Source: Perognathus longimembris pacificus (lineage: Eukaryota > Chordata > Mammalia > Rodentia > Heteromyidae). Taken from it: 64,000 nucleotides of DNA. Positions within the stretch are counted from its first letter, which is position 1, and each line of letters opens with the position of its first letter. The notes beneath the pieces were generated by a model. The model saw nothing but the letters and a program-made list of their open reading frames with translations, did no database searches and had not been told where the DNA came from. Shown in pieces: positions 55,466 to 64,000 of the stretch. The DNA is taken from positions 35,041,691 through 35,105,690 of the forward strand of contig NC_063174.1 in NCBI RefSeq assembly GCF_023159225.1, given 5' to 3'. The position numbers and the translations under genes were made by a program.

Positions 55466-57490
55466 TGAATGACACTTGCTGTTGACATTTCCCTTTAAAA
55501 ATACAAGGATTATGTGGTCTGAATCAGAATGAGAAACAAGGTTTTTCCATTGATAGGATGTTTTGGCCCATGACTGTGCTTACCTGCTAGTGAGTAAGGT
55601 GCATTCTTGTGTGAATAGACCAAGAAGAAGTGGAGAAAGTAAGTGTGACCCTCTTTAGGGTTGCATTTCAGATGCTAATCTCAATGTTCTCAACTTGGTT
55701 ATTGTTAAAAAACAAAACCAAAAAAAAGGAGGGTCTTCCTGAGCTTATCAATATATTGGCGCTTCAAAGCTCTTTGGCTCTTTGGGTCACAAAGAACTAG
55801 CAGAATCTGCAAACTTCTCATTCTTTTGGGATATTATCTTTCCCAAAGTGTGGTCAGAAAATCCTTTAAGTAAAGAAGGTTAAGAAATATAGGACAAAAC
55901 ACCTGAGATTCAGTGTCTTATTATTGTATGTGTCTTGCAATGAGAATGCCAGGGCATTGCCCTGAAAAGAATCAGAATACTAAAATATGTAAAGAAGAGG
56001 CTGCAGAATATGCCAAACATTTGATCAAGATAATGAAAGAAGAGGGGCCTGGCTGAAGTAGTAAGTAGATTGCTTGCTCAGAAAGCGAGAAGCACTTAGT
56101 GCAAACCCCAGTGCTGGAGGGAGGAGAAAAACAAACAAAAAAACCCACCATAATATGATGACTTATTTCTGAAGTCTCTACTACTCAAAAGGATTGCTTT
56201 GTGAGAAGCCTAAGTAAGAGAATAACCTGGAGAAAACAGTTTGAAATCCTATATGAAAAATAACCTAAAGCAAAAAGAATCAGGCACATGGGTTAAGTGG
56301 TAAGATGGCTTGGCTGGCAAGTCAAAGACCCTGAATTCAAACCCTAGTACTGCCATTAAAAAAAATAATAATTAAAAAAAGAAGAAAACTTCAAGAATAG
56401 ATTGTGAAGTGAAGAGATGTAGACTGTTCTTTCTGGAGAGGTTGTACTTGTACTACTTGTACTTCTGAGTCAAAAGTTAGAATTTTAAGAGAAATCCATC
56501 AATCACTAGCATAAGACCTCAAAAAATTAAAATAGTTACTTTGCAGACATTTGATTATAAAATAAAATCCACTGAATGAAATCTGCTTTCTGGCTATAAT
56601 GGGAATGTAATAAAAATAAATGTAAATGCCTATTTTTAAAGGAAGTGTTTTAGAAAAGCAGACTCTACTTCAGAATATTGTAATATTTATACACAAGAAA
56701 TGCTCCTAGCAGATTTATTTTAAGCATATGCTTTTGCTATTGTTATTAAGGTAGGTGATAGTTCTTATATAAAAGGAAAAAAAATATTCAGTGCTTGCAC
56801 TATAAGGATGACAAATCAGAACTATTGCTTTAGGCATAGGGATCACTGCAATGAGATTTCTGCTGTTTGGCAGAGAGATTAGAGAACTCTAAACACATTA
56901 TGATGGGCAAGTGCAATTTATAACCAGTGAACAAGATGGGGACCAGTGGATCGGAAATTAGGATAGACTGTCAGGAATAAAGGGGACTCTGGCCTACTAA
57001 CTTAAAACAGTTCTTGCTAGAAAAAGCCTTGCTGGTTTTGACCAGCAGATTCAGGGTGACAGTTGAAGAGATACCCATGTAGTAATTAATCCTTCATTTT
57101 ACCCACAGAGTGAGGAGTCTTAACTACAGAGATAATTAAACCAAAGATATGACCCTTGCCTTCTTTTATAAGTTCAGATTGGTCTGGGTCTATCTTGATT
57201 TAAGAGAGTTATGGGAAAATAAAAGTACACATTTTCAGAGGTAGATAACAAAAAAAACAGAAAATGCTAAACAGTTTTGGTTACACATCCAAGATACACA
57301 CAGAAACTCCTCCAGTCTTTTGACAGGATTACTGCAGAAAGTCAGCCATAACCTGTGTCTTTATTCAGACATAGGATAAACAATCATACAACCAGTGCTT
57401 TCCACTGATATTCATACTACAAGCACCTTAGTCAAATCTGCAGCCAGTCACATTTCCCCAAGGGCTCTAGGATTCCCACACAGACTGATT
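55466..57490. other. 2-kb repeat-poor stretch with two ID-like remnants
   Basis: ID-like tRNA modules occur at 56040-56130 and 56280-56360 (plus strand, each with a degraded tail). The remainder, especially 56400-57480, has no repeat that I recognise and no ORF. Confidence 0.4.
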
Positions 57491-57491
57491 A

Positions 57492-57683
57492 TTTTTGTGG
57501 TCCTGGGACTTGAACTCAGGACCTGTGCCTGTCCCTGAGCCTCTCTGTGCCCAAGGCTAGCCCTCTACCACTTGAACCATAGTGCCACTTCTGGCCTTTT
57601 TTGTTTAATGTGGTACTGAGGAATTGAACTAGGGCTTCATGCATGCTAGGCAAGCACTCTACTACTAAGCCACATTCCCAGTC
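57492..57683 (-). mobile_element. IDL-Geo SINE, old copy
   Basis: Complete dimer in minus orientation but with many substitutions and no T tail left. One of the oldest IDL-Geo copies here. Confidence 0.8.
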
Positions 57684-58145
57684 CATACCTGACCAGTTTG
57701 GGACAAGAAAACAATCTTTTGTTAGTCCTTCAAACAATGAACACAATTTAATCATTGTAAACCTAATCTTTAATTAATAATTTCCAGATAAGATACAAGT
57801 ACACAATATCAAATATGTAAAGGATGAGTTTTACTAGTAATACATTTTCTCCCTCTTTGCTCTTCAGAAGTTACATGAAAGCACTGTGATTCTGTGAACT
57901 AAAGTTTATTCCTTCAATTATAAAGCATCAGTTTATTGTCTAAAGCCGTTGGTGGTAGAGGTGGTTTGGAAGCTGAGAGAAGCTGAGAAGGAAATTATTG
58001 AATAAAAATCCCTTAGCATCAATAGCAATACTTTTTGCTTTAACCCTTCCTGTATTGTCAAGAATACATAGAAAATATACTCATTGCTATTTAGAGTAGT
58101 TTGTGGCTGTTCTGGAATCCTTGCCTATACTTTTATTGTAATTCT

Positions 58146-58202
58146 TTTTTTTAAATTAAATTTTATTGACAAGGTGTTGTGCAAAGGAGTACAGTTACAT
58201 AA
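58146..58202 (-). mobile_element. 57-bp L1 3' tip, same end as the intact L1
   Basis: Shares 'gacaaggtgttgtgcaaag' with the extreme 3' end of the intact L1 (34160-34180). Flanked by TATTGTAATTCTT (58133-58145) and TATTTTAATTCTT (58203-58215), a duplication with one mismatch. Confidence 0.75.
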
Positions 58203-58315
58203 TATTTTAATTCTTATTTACACTTGAGTTATGGAATGATTTTCTACTATCTGGTATAGTTTCTGTGGCCTATAATATATTTTTTTCATCATATCTTCCA
58301 TCAAATTTTTAAGGC

Positions 58316-58635
58316 TGTGTATTAATTATCAGCATTTTTGTCACTGAGAAAATACCTGAGAAAACTAACTTAGGGAGGAAGAATTTATTTTGTCTCACAG
58401 TTTCAGAGGTTTCAGCCTGTAGTCTTTGGTTCAGTTGATTGTGGGCCCAATACAAGGCAGAATATAATGGTGGCAGGAACAATTTTCAAAGTCTTCTTAT
58501 CTCTTGGGAGGCAAAAGAGGGGAAAAGGTCTAACTTTCAAAGACACATCCATAGTGTCTCTTTCAGCTAGGCCAATGTCTCAAAATTTCTACCACCTCAC
58601 AAAATATTGCTACCAACTTAATACCAAGATACTTC
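58316..58635 (-). mobile_element. solo MaLR-type LTR
   Basis: Begins 'tgtattaattatcagc' (reverse of an LTR end in ...TAATACA), followed by 'aaaatacctgagaaaactaac', as in the LTR at 19937. No internal sequence beside it. Confidence 0.6.
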
Positions 58636-58639
58636 TCTC

Positions 58640-59075
58640 CCTTCCTCCTTCCCTACCTTACAGCTTCCCTCCTTCCCCTCCCCGCCATGGGAATTAAACT
58701 CAGGGCCTGGAATTTGTTAGGCAGGCACTCTACCATTGGAACCACATTTTCAGTCCTGTTCTTCATCTTGACTTTAGTACTTAAACCAAAGTCAACAGTG
58801 TGTTTGTCATTTTGTTGCACTATTTTCTTCTCCCTTCTCATCTTTTTCCTTTTTTCTTCTCTTCCCTTCCCTTCCCTCATGCTTCCATGGCTAAAGCCCA
58901 TTGCCTCACATTCTTGCTCACAGCTGGCACTCTACCACTTGGAGCATATTACTTATTAATTAGAAATGGGGTTTTGATGACTTTCTATTCTATCTGTCTT
59001 TGAACCACAATCCTCCATGTCTTGAACTCCTAAGTACCTAGGATTATATGTGAGAACTACCAGCACATAGCGTGT
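58640..59075 (-). repeat. old ID-like module and 7SL-like SINE pieces
   Basis: ID-like module at 58684-58760 with a CTTCC-rich tail (58637-58683), a TC-rich gap at 58827-58880, then tRNA-like and 7SL-like pieces at 58900-59075 ('ggattatatgtgagaactac'). Confidence 0.5.
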
Positions 59076-59269
59076 TTTCTTTTTTTTAAAATGGCTTTTC
59101 TTCACTTTTGCATGTATAAAATCTACTAAATGTGTTCAGTTATAATGACCTTTGCAATGAAGGCCCTCAAGCAAATTTTTAGCACTTTAAGCTAGTTTTC
59201 ACTTGTTTCTAATAAGCTCACTGCCCTTTCCTTCCCCCATAATTGCTACTTACTAGTCTAATTACTGTT

Positions 59270-59660
59270 TTTTTCCTTTTCTTTTTTCAGAAAATTTAAG
59301 GACTATGCAAACTAAACAGTATATTTACAGTATGATGATCTCTCATGTATCTATCACCTCCATACAGTAGTTATCACTATGACTTCCTCTTCCTCCTCTT
59401 CCTTAAAATATGCCTCTAAGATAGATCCTTAAGTTTTCTCTTCAGTGTTGTTGTTTTAGTGTATGGACCATTAACATCTATTGTCAGATTTCTTCATAAA
59501 CTTTTCTGTATTTTATATGTTATTGATTCTTTAAAATTTTTATTTATTTTCCAGTTGTTGCTAATATGTATATTTACAATTCACTTTTGTATATTGGCCT
59601 TGTTGCTCAGCCACCTTGCTTAACTTATGTATTGGTTTTAGTAGCTTTTATGTAGTTTTT
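59270..59660 (-). mobile_element. old L1 fragment, antisense (uncertain)
   Basis: 59570-59660 resembles antisense ORF2 ('ccaccttgcttaacttatgt' then 'tagcttttatgtagt'); 59280-59360 resembles a 3' UTR. Boundaries unclear. Confidence 0.4.
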
Positions 59661-61620
59661 GTCAATGGGTAAGATACTGATAGAGACCCTGCTTCATGGA
59701 AGAATTACAAATACATTTTCAGGCCCAGGTAAGATATGTGAAGAAATTCCTTAGGACCCAGTAATTGATGCTTTTGTCTAAGCTTTGGGTGTGAGGAGTG
59801 GGTTGGGAAATTTTCCTACTATCTTACCTGTTAGTGTTTATAGAGGGAAGCAATGAGGTTTTTATCAGTTAAGGAGCTCAAATGGCACTTCAGTTGTCTA
59901 CACCCTCATACAATATCAGAGAAAAAAAGAACCTTATCCTGATAATGTGATAGCAAGTCTTGTGGCCCTAGTTAAGAGTCAGTTTTACAGGGACTACTCA
60001 ATCAAAAAATCTCCAAGATAGAATACATTGTGTTGGCACTGTGGATATAACTGACTGAACCTATGTTAGAAATTTTGGGATGAACCATGTGACTTTTTCT
60101 GCTGAAAGCTGAAAGCAAATACAAAACCATGCCTCTTTGTGTATGCCATTTTCTTAGTCTGCATTTCTCATATTCCACTATCTACATGCACTAATTTCAC
60201 TTGATTCGAGATGAAAAATAAGTATCCTCAGGGAACTTTGAAGAAATGGAAGGGTTCAAAATTTTATACAGTTGCTGATGCCACTGTCCTTCCTTGGTCT
60301 GAGAAAAGTTGGCACAGGGGCTGCCTAAAGTACTGAAGAAAAGGGGAAAGGCTCAATGATATATAGCTTCACCCTGAACCATGGTGCTTTCCAAATATCA
60401 GAAGCTACATAACAGAGGAAGCAAGTCTAGGGCTTGTCATAATAATGGAACCAGCTAGCAGAGAGAAAAAACCTACACAGTGCTCCTGATGTCCCTCTAG
60501 TCCTTTGCTTCATGTCATTCTTTATTTTTTACATTTTTAGCCTGGGAATATCACAAGTCACTTTGTGGCGGTCGCTGTAACTCTACAGGTCTGCTTTCAG
60601 CCACCTTAGTCCACATTTTGGTGTAAGGAAAAATATCTGATAGATTTGAGTAAAGTGTACAGTTGAGCAATGACATAAAATTGACCTATTTATGAAGATC
60701 TTGAACTAATTCTGTGTAATGTGCATGGTTCATCTTAAATGTTCGAGCTTGGTTCAGTGAAGCTAAATGAAAAGCTGATAGTGTCCACTGGGTGGCAGCC
60801 ACCCTCTAGCTCCAAGGACAGCCCTGACAGACCAACTGTGGCTAGGGATGATCAGTACAGTGGGGTGAACTGAAAGCCATACCTTAGCCTAAGGATTGAC
60901 TTACTTCTGCTTGTATGCCTTATCTGCCAGCAGCTAGTTTTTGTGCTGTCCTGAAGCTTGGCAGTTTTTACATTTTTTAAAAAAGCATCAGCAGAATTGA
61001 GGGGGAATATACACTAGAGACTATATGGAGATAGCTAAGACTAAGGTATTTACTATATGTACTTTTCAAGAAACGTTTACCAAGTACTGGCTAGACAGTA
61101 TTTCAAGGATTAAGCATGTTATGTTTTTCCTTCAGTGTTAGGATATGAGTAATGGTCTCATTTAAGTAAGAATAGCAGATTATAGACACAAGTCTTTCTT
61201 TTTTGGGGCTATGAATTGTGGAAATTATTACATTAGGAAGGTCTGAGCCACTTACATTAATAACTTAAGGCTTGTTTTCTGATGGGATTGACAGGGATCA
61301 AGTTACTGGTCAAGCTTATACTGTTCAGATCTCCACATGCATACCTGATCTCATCCTTTTAGCTGGTGTTAGAGCATATACACTCTCATTTTGTCCAAAA
61401 ATAGAGACCATGTTCTAATGCAGAAACCATTACTAGCAATCAGGTCTTTACCCCTGGAAAAAGTTGGCCTGTTTTTCTTATGTTGAAGCGTATATTATCC
61501 CATCTTGTGTGTATTGTTTATGTTCCTAACACTTTTTCAGGGTATGTCCTAGAAGTAAGTGGATTATCTAACTAAACCAACTAATTCTCGCCATAGCATT
61601 GTGGCTTAGAAAACCAGTGT
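59661..61620. other. repeat-poor island, ~2 kb
   Basis: The longest stretch here without a repeat that I can name. No ORF over 60 codons and no splice-site chain. GC content is higher than in the surroundings, and a CTCF-like motif lies at 60785. Candidate regulatory DNA or an old, unrecognised LTR. Confidence 0.45.
60785..60798 (+). promoter_or_regulatory. CTCF-like motif
   Basis: CCACTGGGTGGCAG fits the CTCF core (CCRCNNGGNGGCAG form), followed by CC. It lies in unique sequence, not in a SINE. A motif alone does not show binding. Confidence 0.4.
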
Positions 61621-61636
61621 ATAAAAGTTTTGGCTT

Positions 61637-61882
61637 GGGCTGGTAATATGGCCTAGTGGCAAGAGTGCTTGCCTCGTATACATGAAGCCCTGGGTTTGAT
61701 TCCCCAACACCACATACATAGAAAATGGTCAGAAGTGGCACTGTGGCACAAGTGGCAGAGTGCTAACCTTGAGAAAATAAAAAAAAAAAGCCAGGGACAG
61801 TGCTCAGGCCCTGAGTCCAAGGCCCAGGATTGGCATTAATTAATTAACTAATTAATTAATTAATTAATTAAAAAGTAAATAC
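61637..61882 (+). mobile_element. IDL-Geo SINE with (TTAA)n tail
   Basis: 14-bp duplication AAAAGTTTTGGCTT at 61623-61636 and 61883-61896. The tail is an ATTA/TTAA microsatellite (61836-61870), and an extra A run interrupts the right monomer near 61780. Confidence 0.92.
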
Positions 61883-61896
61883 AAAAGTTTTGGCTT

Positions 61897-62516
61897 TCTG
61901 AGCTATTTACAATCATGTGATAGTATGACTATAATCACAAAGGTCAATGTTAGTAGTCAGTAATCAAAGTATTTGGTGGAGGTTCTGTAGCTGGTTTGTA
62001 CAGCACTGATTTGATCACTTCAAATATCAAATTAAAAAAATCTGACTCTGCTTCATCTGCTCCTGGGAAACCATATCTAGGTAAATATGACTATCCTCAG
62101 AAGGGAACCCTATCCATCTGTCTGGGTTTTTTTTCCCCCCCAATAATCAGGAGTACCTAAAAAGGTAGATTACGTAGACCTACTTGGGAAATTTGAGATT
62201 TGACACTGACCATGCCTACGTATGGTCTTTCTTCTAATAGAAGCCCTAGGCCAGCTGGATTGCACACTTTTTTTTTTTGAGGACAGACAAAAGAGTAAAA
62301 ATGATAGCTGATGACTATAAGCTTTCTTTGTGGCTGAGATTTTAGGGATTCTTTTCATTAAAAAAAAAAATCAACTTCTTGCTTTCCAGTTTTACTCACT
62401 TAGGCTGACTTATACTTGCCACTGCTGCCATCAAGGTTGAAAGCAGTGCTCTTTCTTTTCTTTCATATTCTGAGTTTTAGAAAGAATTGATTTTTTAAAT
62501 TGTAGTTGTTGATTAA
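61897..62516. other. no recognised feature
   Basis: About 620 bp; only short A/T and C runs (62129-62141). A 62-codon minus frame has no domain. Confidence 0.45.
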
Positions 62517-62690
62517 GGTTTTTGCTTTGTTTTATTTTGTTTTGAGATAGGTTTGCTCTCTGTATCCAGGGCTGACCTGAATTCTCTGTCAGCAAAAATA
62601 CCATGAATAGCCAGTTCTCTCAACCTCTCAAAAGGCTGAGAATACAGATGTATATCACCACATCCAGCAGCAAGTTGATTTTAGAGAGTG
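62517..62690 (-). repeat. old B1-like SINE
   Basis: 'gagataggtttgctctctgtatccagggctgacct'-type B1 body (62552-62590) ending 'tatatcaccacatccagc', minus orientation, degraded. Confidence 0.6.
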
Positions 62691-62744
62691 ATATTCTGAT
62701 GTGATTATATCGTATGAAGAGGTAGTCTCTAGGGAATGCTTTAA

Positions 62745-63620
62745 AATTTATTTAAAATTTTTGAATTGACAAACAAATTGTATATATATATACATATATG
62801 TGTGTACGTATGTGTACATAAGTATGTATATGTGGTCCAACATGATATTTTGAAATATATGTGGAATGGTTAAATGTAGCTAATAAATTTCTAGATTACA
62901 TAGCTATACTTCTATGCTGAGAACATTAAACATCTATTCTCTCTACATATTTCAACAAAAAGTATAACTATACTATACACAATTGTACTGTATCTGTTAC
63001 CTATAGTCATCATGCTATGTAGCGGATCCTCCTGTCTCTCTGCAATAACCAGTATCTTTCTGTCTATCCCTCTCTCCCAGCCAACCCAGCCCCTCGTAAC
63101 ACCGTTGTACCTGGCACTTCATTGAACTCAGTCTTTTTTTTTTCCCAACAGGAGTGAGAAATTATTGTATTTGTTTTTCTATACCTAGCTTATTTCATGT
63201 AACATACTTGCCTTCATGTACATGTATGCTGTTATTTCAAATTATAAGATTTTTTTTATATATTTCATTGTGTGAATGTGTACCACATTTCCTTTATTCT
63301 TTCATCCATTGGTGGGCACTTAGCTGTTTCTGTATCTTGAATGTTGTAAACAGAGTTATAAAGAATGTGGAAGTACAAATTCTCTTACTAACTGATTTTA
63401 TTTCTTTTGTATGTATGTATGTATACTTAATGGTGGAATTAATGGGGTATATGGGAGTTCTATTTTTTTAATCCCTATAATCCCTAATTTAAACTTCACT
63501 AATTTATACTCCCAACTACAGTGTGTAAAAGTTTTCTTTTCTGGAAGCTTGGCAGGTGAATAGTTGTTCCAGTTGATATTTGAAACAACTTTGGGTAATA
63601 ATTGCTAGAGATCATATTCC
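62745..63620 (-). mobile_element. old L1 3' end, antisense
   Basis: 3' UTR with TA/TG-rich start (62780-62845) and 'tagtcatcatgctatgtag', then the ORF2 3' end ('ttcattgtgtgaatgtgtaccacatttc' region, 63265-63292). Same L1 type as 5895-7840. Confidence 0.7.
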
Positions 63621-63935
63621 TATTTTTCCATCTTATTTTTTCTTCCCTTGGCAAATGGCCAAGAGGTAATGGCAAATAATGTAAAGTGTAGAAAGTACCT
63701 TTAGTTTGACACACATAAGGAGCATTCAGTAACTAGTACATTTTATTTGTGTCATTTTTATTGTTGCTCTTGTGCTATCCTTATCTCAGAGGAACACATT
63801 ATGCAGTAAGATTTCATTTGTTGTGATTTCTTTTTTGCCCAAACATTGTAGCTAGGCAGAAACAGGGAACTATATAAAAATATTTCAAATCTGATACAGA
63901 AAATAAAGATTAAATAGAGAAAATAATTACTTTTA
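63621..63935. other. no recognised feature
   Basis: AT-rich, no repeat recognised. Confidence 0.45.
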
Positions 63936-64000
63936 AGCTTTATTTGGTGGTCATGGGGCTTGAATTCAAGGCCTGGTTGCTGTCTCTGAGCTCTTTGGCT
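63936..64000 (-). repeat. B1-dID SINE, cut by window edge
   Basis: ID-like arm in minus orientation ('catggggcttgaattcaaggcc', 'ctgagctctttggct'); the rest lies beyond the window. Confidence 0.7.

Noticed and set aside
1..64000. A novel multi-gene system or host gene cluster
   Set aside because: Nothing outside the L1 has coding signals above chance. Novelty here is limited to mobile-element structure and possible regulatory DNA.

Overview
This is nuclear DNA of a rodent, almost certainly of the superfamily Geomyoidea (kangaroo rats, pocket mice, pocket gophers). The main evidence is about a dozen and a half copies of a dimeric SINE that fits IDL-Geo, a family reported as restricted to that superfamily. 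These sit among older B1-plus-ID-like composites, many L1 pieces, a MaLR-type LTR element and a Tigger-like DNA transposon. The sequence is AT-rich. I found no host protein-coding gene, exon chain, tRNA, snRNA or rRNA gene, so the window is intergenic or inside a large intron. Nearly every open frame over 60 codons is repeat-derived or chance.

The only intact genes belong to one full-length LINE-1 on the minus strand (34124-40540, about 6.4 kb, flanked by a 13-bp target-site duplication). It has a GC-rich leader of about 1.15 kb with a YY1-type site at its 5' tip, an ORF1 of 389 codons from its first ATG (38224-39393), an A-rich 54-bp spacer, an ORF2 of 1275 codons (34342-38169) and a short 3' UTR. 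All the endonuclease, reverse-transcriptase and zinc-knuckle residues I checked in ORF2 are present. It looks like a young, possibly competent element.

Layout. 0-16 kb: SINEs, an old antisense L1 (5.9-7.8 kb) and a 133-bp L1 3' end (5.3 kb). 16.6-20.3 kb: a MaLR-type LTR element split by a 5'-inverted L1, which itself carries an IDL-Geo and a 113-bp L1 tip. 20.4-25.9 kb: a polypyrimidine tract, SINEs and old L1s. 26.0-26.4 kb: a probable processed retrocopy of an unidentified mRNA. 27-33 kb: composite SINEs and a 303-bp L1 3' UTR insertion with a G-rich tract. 34.1-41.8 kb: the intact L1, inserted next to an older truncated L1. 42-51 kb: SINEs, L1 pieces and a Tigger-like fossil (46.5-48.2 kb). 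51-64 kb: more L1 and SINE remnants, a solo LTR (58.3 kb) and a repeat-poor island (59.7-61.6 kb) with a CTCF-like motif.

How the parts relate: L1 supplies the reverse transcriptase that copies the SINEs and retrocopies. The poly(A) tails and 9-25 bp duplications around the SINEs, the L1 tips and the retrocopy are the expected product. Nesting gives a relative history: three-module SINE, then B1-dID dimer, then IDL-Geo, with a near-identical late IDL-Geo subfamily (six copies here).
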